Shown here: positions 55,553 to 64,000 of the stretch, in pieces | Layout of the letters: every line of letters begins with the position of its first letter | How positions within the stretch are numbered: position 1 is the stretch's first letter | Assembly: GCA_017311315.1 (NCBI GenBank) | Contig: CM029640.1 | Location: 29,565,917-29,629,916, forward strand | Length of the DNA: 64,000 nucleotides | Origin: Dendrocalamus latiflorus | Lineage: Eukaryota > Streptophyta > Magnoliopsida > Poales > Poaceae | Reading direction: 5' to 3' | Notes under the pieces: model-generated | Told to the model about the DNA's origin: nothing | The model's input: the letters and a program-made list of their open reading frames with translations, nothing else | Databases searched by the model: none | Position numbers and translations under genes: made by a program

Positions 55553-58098
55553 CATACGTGTCCAAATGGGCCGGGCCTACTCGTGCCGCACCGCGGCCCG
55601 CTACTATAGACCCAGCCCGACAATAACACGGAAGCTAAACGGGCCGGGCCAGCATGGCCCGTCCGACCGGGCCATGCCTGTTAAGAAATCAAGCCGTGCT
55701 AGCCCGGCGCGGAACGGCCCGCCCAACGGTCGAAAATGGGCCGTGCCGGCACGGCGTGGCCCGACCCGACTAAATATAGTCGTTTTTTGACCGTTGGGGG
55801 TAAAAAATTCAAAAAATAGCAAAAATATGAAAAAAAATCTGAAATTTTTTCTATAAATAGGGGGTCATCCGGCCTCCATTTTCCACACCTCAAATCTCAC
55901 TCTCATCTCTCTGTTTAGCTGTGAAAAATCCGAAAGTGTTTGTGCAAAGTTGGTAAAATTAGTGAGAAATTCGGGCAAAATATTGAAAATTCAAAAGTCT
56001 TCAATGATTTTTGTGAGAGCTGCAAAGGAGGTAATAGTGTTGTCTTATTTTAATTTTTTGCTATTATTTGTTGATTCAATAGTAAGTTAATTGTTCTTTA
56101 CTATTTCAATTTGCAGTTGATTCAATGGAGAACTACGATTTTCAACTCTCCGAATTTGGCCTCTCGACGAAGGATATGCAATCGTTTCAACAAGCATATC
56201 CATCCGCAGAAGGTCCACATGTACAACAAACTGGAGAGGCAGAAGAAATGACGGCCCCGGTGGTGCAGAGTCCAATCGATCCATCTTCTGTTGGCTCAAC
56301 AAGTGCATCCACAACCCAAAGTACGGGTGCAAAAAGAACAAGAGCTAGTACATCAGGAGTTTGGAATGATTTTGACAAGAAGTTCAAGACCGACGATGAT
56401 GGGAATTCGATGAGTTATGCTGTTTGTAAAATTTTTGGTAATGAATTGTCTGCAAAATCTTCAGGTCAGACAGGTCACCTGCAACGACATGCTGCAAACT
56501 GCAAAAGAAGGCAAGGAATATAAATGTGACAGACACAGCTGCAATATAACCTCGATGGCGGTACGTACGTGGGAGTACAATCCAGAGGTAGCCCAGGAAT
56601 CTCTTTGTAGATTAATTGCTTATCAAGATTTACCTTTAAATTTTGGTGAGTCTGATGCTTTTCAAAAATATATTAGGACTTCTCATAACCCTCGATTTAG
56701 TGCTGTATCTAGGCAAACAATAACTAGATTAAATGCAGCTGCAAACACTAAGGCTATGAAAATTCTTACTCCTTTGTTTAATACTTATGCACCTTATCTG
56801 TTTTCCTTCACACTCAAGGTCATCAATCTCGTAGTTAGAGACCCTGAGCTTACTGAGGACGATTGGGTTGTTGGTGAAAAAATATTTTCATTTTTAGAAC
56901 TTTTTCATAAAGTTACACTTTGTCTTTCTGGAGTATACTACCCTACATCTCCTCTAATTATTCATAACATTCTTGAAATTGTCACTCACCTAAAGGCTTT
57001 TGAAAATGATCCTATACTATGGGCTGCTGTAGTTGCCATGAAAACTAAGTTTTTAAAATATTGGAGGGAAATTCCTATTTTATATGCATTCGCCTTTATT
57101 TTGGATCCTAGGGCCAAACTCCAAGGATTTATAAATGTATTACAACTTTAAGTGATGCTACTGGTTTAGACTATTATACATATTATACATTAGTTAAGGA
57201 TAAATTATATGAGGTATATGAGAAATATGAAAATAAGTTTGGGTCTGTGCATTTGGAAAGACACCCGGTAGTCCCTAGCACCTCTAGGGGGACTATACAA
57301 TGGGGCAAGATTTTTGGTTCTTCGTATAGAGATTCTCTGCAGGTGCAGGTACACATCAGTCAGGAGGAGGAAGGCGATAAAGCACTGGAGACCTATCAAG
57401 CTATCTCAATAGTGATAATGTCAGCTTCGAGTAGGAGTTGAACATCCTCTCATGGTGGCAAACCCAGAAAGCATCATATCCAGTGCTATCCATATTAGCG
57501 TGGGATGTATTGACTGTTTCTGTCTCTACAGTCTCCTCGGAGTCAGCATTCAGTTTATCTGAAAAAATAATCAAGGAGCGACGAACAAGTCTCTCGAACA
57601 AGATGGTTGAAGTCCTTCTGACCGTCAAAAACAGGGAACAAGCTGAATCAAGACTCCAACATACTGCAGATAATAGAGATTTAGAAGAATCTTTTGAGAA
57701 TTTATATCTAGATAGCAATGAATAGGATTTTCAATATTTTTCTTCACATGTAGTCACTAATGAGTTTTATAGGATGTACTCTTTTTTCTTACCAAGATTT
57801 TCTCAAGTTGATTTTTTACTTGGTAAAGTTTTGAATGAGGCAGCCATCCCATGTAATTTAATAAGTTAATAAAGCTCATTATGTCATTGAAAATAATTAT
57901 TTTCATGATTAACAATGTCTACATTTTTCTATATTTTTCTGAATTTTTCTGAATTTTCTACAATTTTTTAATCTTCTACTTTTTTTAAAAAAAAATTCTC
58001 TCTTTTTTCCGGGTTATCGGGCTTACCGGACCGTGCCTAAACGGACCATTCCATCGCCGGGCTCATGCCGGCCCAGCACGGCCCATTGGCCACCTATG
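55553..58098 (+). mobile_element. hAT transposon, defective (2546 bp)
   Basis: The terminal inverted repeats are CATACGTGTCCAAATGGGCC (left) and CATAGGTGGCCAATGGGCC (right, reversed). The 8-bp target duplication AGTGAAGA is exact at 55545-55552 and 58099-58106. The subterminal regions are rich in GGGCC/CGGCCC words, which are typical hAT transposase-binding sites. Inside is one transposase remnant. Confidence 0.92.
56125..57725 (+). pseudogene. hAT transposase, internally deleted
   Basis: The open frame from the ATG at 56125 encodes an acidic N-terminus and a BED finger (SGVWNDFDKKF, HLQRHAANC), in which the second zinc-binding cysteine of the usual CxxC is lost (VCKIFG). It stops at 56523. 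The next segment 56540-57151 has hAT core sequence on both sides of a jump (after NTYAPYLFSF to KVINLVVRDPEL), where the catalytic RNase H-like block should be. A further shift follows. 57438-57725 encodes the C-terminal dimerisation region (LSILAWDVLTVSVSTVSSES, then RTSLSNKMVEVLL). So the DNA-binding and dimerisation ends survive but the catalytic core is gone. Confidence 0.88.
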
Positions 58099-58106
58099 AG
58101 TGAAGA

Positions 58107-58569
58107 TACTTGTCCGTTTCAATTTAACTGAACACTTGGCGTACAATAATATCGGAAATATACAGTAAGCATTCAAGAGCACATTTGGGTCAAAAACGGA
58201 AGGCGTATCACAAGGCTATTTCAGATTCCCGCTGCTACTTTGTAAAGAAGCGAACACGCTCAACGGAACCAAGAGCGGGGATCACCATAAGCAATCCGGC
58301 AGGAAGTAGGATCCTTGGATTAATTGCTGTGGTTTTGCCCAGTTTCGTCAGCTACGGCAGATCAAGACGAGGACGATGATGGACAGAACCTGCAACGGAC
58401 ACGGCAGCGCTCCTTCCTCAGTGGCGGCGGCGCGGAGGTGCAGCGGCGCCGCGCGTAGGAGACACGGGCGGCGGAGCTCGTGGCGGCTCCTGCAGGGAAA
58501 TGGATGGGAGAGGGTTCACAATAGGCTTAATGTAAGTCCATAATACCCTCACGAAAGGAATTATAATTA
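58107..58569. other. Unassigned sequence between the hAT element and a Helitron end
   Basis: 58107-58380 is unique-looking with a short open frame of unknown product. 58381-58500 is strongly GC-rich and resembles, on the minus strand, an alanine/proline-rich coding start, but no protein family is recognisable. Confidence 0.3.
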
Positions 58570-59169
58570 CTAGTAGTGTGCCCGTGCTAACGCTACGGTA
58601 AAATACAAAACAAGATAAAATTTGTAAAAAATAAAACGAACAATCAGATTCATTAAGATTCACATCTCATATATTTTATAACCAAATATTTTTTGTCACA
58701 TAATGAATCTAACATAACGACTGATCTTTTGAGGAGGCGACAACATCATTGGACTCACTCACCAACCACTTTCTCCATCCCCACATTGTTTAAACTTGAG
58801 GCTATAAAGAAAACAAACATTTTTGTCACATAAAGAAATATGAAACACAATAAGGAAATAGGTGTTTGTGGACTATTTACTTACCACATCACCATGCTAG
58901 CCCTTTCTGTATTTCAGGAACTGCAACAATTAGGGGAAGCTATTGGTACTGAAAGCAAAGGGTTGCCAGAAGATATGATAGCACTCTTGCCATCCTCAAC
59001 ATACAAAATTGGGATATTCTCAAGAAAGGAAAAAACATGAGGAGTATGTTCTTGAGCCGATTATATCACTCAATTATTCCTTTTCGTTCTGAACAAGTTT
59101 ATATGTTTGTGTGCAAGTGTGATGTGCAGTTATGCATAACTAAATTGGTGTATTATAGAGGGGTAGAGA
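58570..59169 (-). mobile_element. Candidate small Helitron, minus strand (600 bp)
   Basis: On the minus strand the right end begins TCTCTACCCCTCTATAATAC after an A, and the left end finishes GCACGGGCACACTACTAG before a T. These are Helitron-style TC...CTAG ends inserted between A and T. The 3' end resembles that of the Helitron at 63415 (CAACGCACGGATC...CTAG). It contains an exon fragment of a RING ligase gene. There is no Rep/helicase gene and no clear 3' hairpin, so the call is tentative. Confidence 0.45.
58918..59053 (+). pseudogene. BIG BROTHER-like E3 ligase exon fragment
   Basis: After an intron-like CTGTATTTCAG, the frame reads ELQQLGEAIGTESKGL then LLPSSTYKIGIFSRKEK, the segment that precedes the RING-H2 finger in plant BIG BROTHER-type ubiquitin ligases. 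An extra A in a run of six (59032-59037) breaks the frame just before the expected HEE.C start of the RING. The match ends near 59053, so the RING finger itself is missing. It is an isolated captured exon, not a gene. Confidence 0.6.
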
Positions 59170-59276
59170 TTGAGCTTCTTGCTATTTCCATCAAATTTCT
59201 TTTTGCTCTTATATGCATGTTTGCCCTTCTTCTTGTTGTTCTCACATCTTGAGACAATGTGACCCTTCTCATTGCA
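59170..59276 (-). pseudogene. Zinc-knuckle protein exon fragment
   Basis: Minus strand: a splice-like TTTTTTTAATCAG precedes an open frame CNEKGHIVSRCENNKKKGK followed by lysine-rich sequence. C-x4-H-x4-C is the second half of a CCHC zinc knuckle, so the first cysteine would lie in a missing upstream exon. The parent protein is not identified. The frame ends at the candidate Helitron boundary. Confidence 0.4.
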
Positions 59277-59604
59277 CTGATTAAAAAAAGGTTAAACTCA
59301 ATGAACACTGTAAGGCACAAATTCGTAAACAATGTATTGAGCAGATGAATACACGGCAGGATATACAACCTTGAAATTTTACAAAATCGAGTGTTAAAAA
59401 AATCACAATGGGAAGCCGCTAAACAAACACAAATTGATGGAGGACAGCAGCAGAGATGCAATCAACTTCCAAATTTGTTTAGCCACAAAATGATAGAAAG
59501 TGGTTTTCAGAAGTAGAGTAATACAAGATAAATCATTTTTACTTCATTCAGTGATTCAGTATGGCCCTGTCAATGATACCATAAAACACCAAAGTTGACA
59601 GTAC

Positions 59605-60225
59605 CTTCAAGATCTTCCCAATGGATGCATCCAAGAAGTCTGGCAAGGATAATAACCGAAGTGTATGACCCTGACAACGAGGGAGGCAAATCATAGATAA
59701 TAATACCACTGGGTGTCTGGATTATGAAAGCAACTTTGTATACACAGTGATATGGTGATTACCGTAGGAGCAGTGTCAAATACAATGCGGCTAAACATGC
59801 TATACTCTTGTGCTTCAAGAAATTGCATAACCTGGAGTGACACGCAAATAGGGAGTCACAAGCTACAGCCAGATGTATTAGATGAAATTAAGGAAACCAT
59901 AAGCCCATGGGCATGTCTCCTTACCTTTGAAATTGCTATTGCTTCATCCAAACATGGCGGTGGTGTGTCTAACAATTCCCCCAGCTTTAACTCCCCAAGC
60001 TGTATTGAATAAGATGGAAATTATAGAACCGAAGTTAGACAAAGCAATTAACTCTAATCACAAAGACGATGTACAGCAGTGAAAGCAAACATAAATAGAA
60101 ATATGGTCACGCACCTGCACAACAAGCACCCCAAGGCCCATGCTGTCCATGAAATCTTTTACCCCAGTCCCTCCATTCTTTTGACTTGCTGTCCGAAATT
60201 CTTCCCGAGCCTTCTCAGGGTTTAT
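59605..60225 (-). pseudogene. GET3/ArsA-type ATPase, four internal exons
   Basis: Minus-strand exons 60225-60115, 59999-59925, 59831-59763 and 59670-59605 all have AG/GT borders and join in phase 0. They give 37+25+23+22 codons: INPEKAREEFRTASQ, LGELKLGELLDTPPP, VMQFLEAQEYSMFSRIVFDT and GHTLRLLSLPDFLDASIGK. This is the middle of the tail-anchored-protein targeting ATPase (GET3, plant plastid-type), including the DTAPTGHTLR switch region. The exons with the P-loop and the C-terminal part are absent on both sides. No stop codon lies in the four exons, so the capture is fairly recent or the region is under constraint. Confidence 0.75.
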
Positions 60226-60990
60226 CTGCATTAGAACTGCACGCTCAAGCACTATCCATATCAACCTAGAGTAAGTCATAAATATCATTACGCCAGCCCT
60301 CCACTACCTATTGCTCTATAGCACCTTAATCCTCCAGATTTCTAACCGGATTTTAAAAATTAACAGCTGCGAATTTTCAACTTATCATACTTCAAATGGT
60401 TCCACAGACCTAGGTATGTTACTGTTCGATTAAAAAAACGAATGATATTGCTATGACGACTATGCAAGAGAAACCAACCACAACAGCAGTTGGATGCAAA
60501 CAAAATTCTATTAACAATTCAATAGCTAGATTTTATTTCTGCTGTCACACTTATTAGCAGTATAATATACCGTAAAATTTCTCTAATATTTAGACACGTT
60601 ACACTCGTCTGTAGTTTCTGTTTGTAAAAAAAGACGCAGCAGAAGATTACAGCAAATTGGCCCGCATGTCAATCTCACGTCCTGCCGTCGGGAACAGGAA
60701 AGTGTATTGTCATGGACTCATTCCATCCAATCCCACGAGGCCACGATGCTGAAATCCTTAACGTCACGTTGTGTCTGCAAAGCAGATCACAGGATCCAGG
60801 AAAAGAACACCGTGAAAATATCACCGATGAGATGAAAAGTCGCCCAAATTTCCTCCCAAGATCTCTCTCACTGCTCACCATTAGGGTTTAGGCGGCAGCG
60901 TGGGATGAAATCGCAAAGAAAGATCTGAGAATGAAAAGGAAAGAAGAGGAGGCAGAGAATCCGTGATGTTACTTGGGAGATAGACAGACG
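60226..60990 (-). other. Flank of the GET3 fragment, possible gene 5' end
   Basis: 60230-60640 is intron-like and AT-rich. On the minus strand near 60884-60820 a start CTAAACCCTAATGGTGAGC opens a short frame (MVSSERDLGRKFGRLFISS) before a GTGATA that could be a donor site. It resembles a leader and first exon of a nuclear gene but matches no family I recognise. Confidence 0.25.
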
Positions 60991-61168
60991 TAGAGCATGC
61001 ACATCCGTATCGTCGTCACTGTGTCTCCGGCGACGTGGACGCCGCAACCGCCCCCGTACGTGTCACTACAGTCTACAGGCGCCAGCGCCGGTCGATCTCT
61101 CGTCAGCTCGTGCGGTCGTGCCCGCGTGTCCTGCGGATCTGCGGATGCAGAAAGCAAAAGATTTTTTT

Positions 61169-61192
61169 GGGGGGGGGGGGGGGGGGGGGGGG
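61169..61192 (+). repeat. G homopolymer (24 bases)
   Basis: A pure run of 24 G following seven T. Length is likely unreliable in any assembly. It lies outside any gene. Confidence 0.85.
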
Positions 61193-61324
61193 TGGATTTG
61201 GGACTGCTGCGTCGATCGTTATTCCGGAGATATGAAGATCATCGGAGCGTGTCTGAATTATTAATTCTGCTGCTGTTGCTTCTCTTTCTCTCTGTCTCCA
61301 AACCTAACAATTTCGCAGTAAGGG

Positions 61325-61425
61325 AGGGCCTCAGGGGAACACAGGAATTTTATATAAAACTTCACAGAAATCAGTTTATTTTTCACAGGAATAGAAAATT
61401 TTTCCTACGTTCTAAACGGAGCCTA
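61325..61425. mobile_element. Short hAT-like MITE
   Basis: The left end AGGGCCTCAGGGGAACACAGGAA pairs imperfectly with the reversed right end AGGCTCCGTTTAGAACGTAGGAA. Length is about 100 bp, with no coding. Confidence 0.5.
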
Positions 61426-61662
61426 AAATGTGGCAGCGAAACCAAACAAACCTGATGTCTTTCATGGGTGTTACAGAGACGTTCGCGCCATTTTGCTCTC
61501 GGAACTCGCCGCGAGCTAAACGTGCTTCTGAATTGGCAATAACTGACCTGTCGCGTTAGCGATCATGGCAATCAAGATTGGAGATATGGAATAGACTAAC
61601 CATATCGTCATCATTCCAAGCTGATTATAAACACGAAAATAACGAGCTTAGGTGGTTGTGTC

Positions 61663-61858
61663 TAGGGCTGGCAAAAAAGCTCGGGCTCGTGAAGGCTTGG
61701 CTCGGCTCGTGGATAAAACGAGCCGAGTCGAGCCAGCAAAAAAGCTCGGGGTCCAAACGAGCCGAGCCCGAGCCAGCTCACGAGCCAGCTTGGCTCGGCC
61801 CAACTGCCCGATGGCCCAATGGCCCGACGCCCCGACCCGCTCCCGGCCTCCCCCACTC

Positions 61859-61898
<40 letters not shown>

Positions 61899-62847
61899 CT
61901 CTCCACTCACGCCGTCACGCGCGGACGCGCCCCCTCCCTCTCCCTATTTCCTTGCCCCGGCCGACGCCTCTCTTCGGTTCCTCCGCGCCGGCCTCTACTC
62001 CGGTCTCCGGCCTCCGCGCTCCCCTACGCTTGGCCCTCTCTCTCCTTCCCAGACTCCTTTCAACTCGTCGCCGCGCCTCGGCTCCTCCTCACGCCGCTGC
62101 GTCGCACCGGTGCGGCTTCCCCCTCTCCTGCGCCTCCTTGCCCGTCGGCGCTGCTTGGTGAGTCACGGCCCGGCCGCTCCCTCCTTGCCGCTCGGCGCCA
62201 CCCGGTGAGCTATGGCCAGATCCGGCCGATCTGGTGCTTTTTCCCCATATCCTACCCTGATCTATCGGTAGCTGGGGGCTCGGCCGGCGCCCGGCGGTCG
62301 CATGCAGCCGCCGTCCTCGTCGGTATTCGGTAAGCCTCTTCTCCCCTCTTCTACCTCTGGTGTCTGGTGATATGCTTGGATTGGTTCCATGTGTTCTACT
62401 GAGGATGGATGCTTATGGTTTCTAGTTCAATGTTGGCTATAATGGATGAATGTAGTACATGGATGGTGATTTGTGGGGTTTACTTTTACTGGTGATTGCG
62501 AGAAGGGTTAGGGTTTGGGGCTGGTGGTGGTCGCTTGCTTGCGGTGGGGTGGTCGCCTGGCGATGACTCCCTCCTGGGGTGGACTGATTAGGCTTGCGGT
62601 TTGACTTCTACCGCCGCAGCGCCGCTCCCTGTCGTCTGGCTCCCGTCGGCTTGCCGTGCCTTCGTCTTCTTGCCGTTGGTTCCCCTCGGTGGTTGTTGGC
62701 TCGCGAGCCCGCTCGAGCTGGCTCGAGCCGCATCACGAGCCGAACCGAGCCCACAAAAAAGTTTGATACCCTAACCAAGCCGAGCCGAACCGAGCCTCCA
62801 TTCCACCAAGCTTTCACGAGCCTCGGCTCGGCTCGTTGCCACCCCTA
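61663..62847. mobile_element. Non-autonomous hAT element (1185 bp) carrying a gene-start-like core
   Basis: The ends TAGGGCTGGCAA and (right) TTGCCACCCCTA are near-perfect inverted repeats, flanked by an exact 8-bp duplication GTTGTGTC (61655-61662 and 62848-62855). The subterminal regions repeat GAGCC/CTCGGCTCG words. The core has a (CT)n run and a strongly GC-rich, exon-like block ending in GTATTCGGTAAGCC (splice-donor-like, about 62321-62335) and then intron-like sequence. This composition suggests capture of a gene's 5' end. The open frames there match no known domain. Confidence 0.85.
61860..61896 (+). repeat. (CT)n microsatellite
   Basis: About 17 CT dinucleotides within the non-autonomous hAT core, of the sort often found in the leaders of grass genes. 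It gives serine/leucine runs in the overlapping open frames. Confidence 0.9.
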
Positions 62848-63191
62848 GTTGTGTCCACAGGCGAGGTACATATGTAGCGCTGTTCACTATTTGATAGGCA
62901 ACGATCGGAACGGGAGATGCTGTGGGGGGATTTGCTGCAGACGTTTCACTTGTTTTTACTTGCATGGATATTAGTTTGCCAAGTAATATGTTTGTCCTGC
63001 TTACCGCTAACTTGATAACTCTCTCTAGTTAAAAGATAAGTGTCGTCTCAGAACGTGTGAAGTCAAAACTATGTTTTCTTTGCCTACGGTATCTTTACAA
63101 ATATTTAGACCAATTATGCGAAAATGGTACAAACAGATATGTCTAGGAAAAGGCTTCTATAATATTATAATTTTATTAAGTTATACAACTA

Positions 63192-63415
63192 TCTCTACTA
63201 TTATATAAAGAGGAGTTGGTGGTCGTCGGTGCGTTCTCCTCTCCTCTCTCTACAGCCATCCGATTTGATCTGGACCATTCGACTCCCTCCTCTATCTCTC
63301 AGGATCCAACCGCTCACCTCCTCCACTTTCCCCATCTCTATGTAAAGTTGGCTAGGCAGTAAGTTCCATCTCACCATTTTTATAACTCCATTGCAACGCA
63401 CGGATCTCTAACTAG
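63192..63415 (+). mobile_element. Small non-autonomous Helitron (224 bp)
   Basis: It begins TCTCTACTATTATATAAAGA after an A and ends CAACGCACGGATCTCTAACTAG before a T. TC...CTAG ends with A/T insertion are the Helitron hallmark, and this end pair is a common grass family. No coding capacity. Confidence 0.7.
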
Positions 63416-63559
63416 TATTATAATAAAAATTAATAGTCAAAATTATATTTTGAAGACCATGCCAATATCCAAAATAGCATTTATTTGTGACCAAAGGGAG
63501 TAGTATGTGAGAAATTTTATATCAGTTTGGCCAAGCATGACTTTTTCGAGCAAGCCAAT

Positions 63560-63940
63560 TACATTAAGCTTATTCTTATAAGCCTCAGAAGCCCTTTTCT
63601 GTTAGCTTCATTGGAGCTTTTAGTACAAAACTACCTTAGCTTTGTAACATAAGATCAAGAAGCTATATAGCCTAGCTCTTATTTTCGGTTTCTAAAAACC
63701 ACTTTTCTACAGGCACTAGATTTTCTACAGTACCTAGTATTCAAACGAAGTGTCTTTTTAAGATGGACCCTACAAGTTGATTGTAGTAGATACTGCAACA
63801 ATTTTATTTATATTAGCTAAAATCGCGTACAAATCTCTCTCAGCCAAAAGCCATACCTATCCGGCATATAGCTTCAGCTTCAAGAAGCCCTTGAGTTGTA
63901 GTAAAAACTTGGCTAAACACATCCAGAGATGAAGATTGAC
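63560..63940. mobile_element. MITE related to those at 2.9, 3.3 and 14.6 kb
   Basis: It shares CTACAGTACCTAGTATTCAAACGAAG and TTGTAGTAGATACTGCAACAATTTTATTTATA with 14640-14750. The inverted partners are 'AAGCCTCAGAAGCCCTTTTC' and 'CTTCAAGAAGCCCTTGAG' style ends. Exact ends are not resolved. Confidence 0.45.
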
Positions 63941-64000
63941 TTACTACTTGTTTTGTTTTCTTTATTTACGCTAAGCCTCTTTCTTTGGGATAAAATAGTC

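Noticed and set aside
61578..62333. 251-codon open frame
   Set aside because: It starts outside and crosses the end of the non-autonomous hAT element, and its composition follows the CT run and GAGCC repeats. It is not a gene.
1..64000. tRNA, rRNA, microRNA genes or CRISPR arrays
   Set aside because: No cloverleaf with A and B boxes or rRNA-like block was recognised by eye. The tandem arrays have no spacers of CRISPR type, and the organism is a plant. A structural scan was not possible here.

Overview
The window is nuclear DNA from a grass (Poaceae). This follows from one spliced host gene of monocot type with a GC-rich first exon, nested LTR retrotransposons, many small MITEs, a Mutator-like element, hAT elements and Helitron ends. 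The exact genus cannot be read from the sequence. About a tenth of the window belongs to a host gene that looks intact. Most of the rest is transposon-derived, largely decayed.

Region by region. 1-2529 is the 5' part of a Ty1/copia element on the minus strand, with LTR, primer binding site and broken gag-pol. 2.9-12.3 kb holds MITE pairs, two minus-strand copies of a long LTR-type repeat set inside a GC-rich inverted pair, and an LTR-like block. 13.0-14.8 kb is a run of MITEs reaching the start of the only convincing host gene. 14921-20891 is a seven-exon CLC anion channel/transporter gene (804 codons) with intact splice sites, a chloride-type selectivity serine and both exchanger glutamates. 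A retrotransposon (21005-29596) lies 113 bp past its stop codon, flanked by a perfect 5-bp target duplication, so it appears to split the 3' UTR. This element carries gag but no recognisable pol, and its 5' LTR has lost the promoter-bearing segment. 29.6-42 kb is a pile of LTRs: two Ty3/gypsy chromovirus-type LTRs in opposite orientations and two long copia-type LTRs.

42.1-50.8 kb is a minus-strand Ty3/gypsy pol remnant split inside reverse transcriptase by a 5.8-kb Mutator-like element (44596-50428). That element has long terminal inverted repeats, a frameshifted MuDR-type transposase and, unusually, two separate genes with GRF-type zinc fingers on opposite strands, separated by a minisatellite. 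51.7-55.4 kb is a 5'-truncated second copy of the gag-only element family. 55553-58098 is a defective hAT element with an 8-bp target duplication. 58.5-61 kb contains fragments of at least three cellular genes: a BIG BROTHER-like RING ligase, a zinc-knuckle protein and four consecutive exons of a GET3/ArsA ATPase. 61663-62847 is a non-autonomous hAT that seems to carry the 5' end of a gene, and 63192-63415 is a small Helitron.

Only the CLC gene has a clear host function. The transposon genes serve their own elements, and almost all are broken. The best candidates for something under-described are the Mutator-like element with two GRF-finger genes and the gag-only LTR element whose LTRs contain a 33-bp tandem array.
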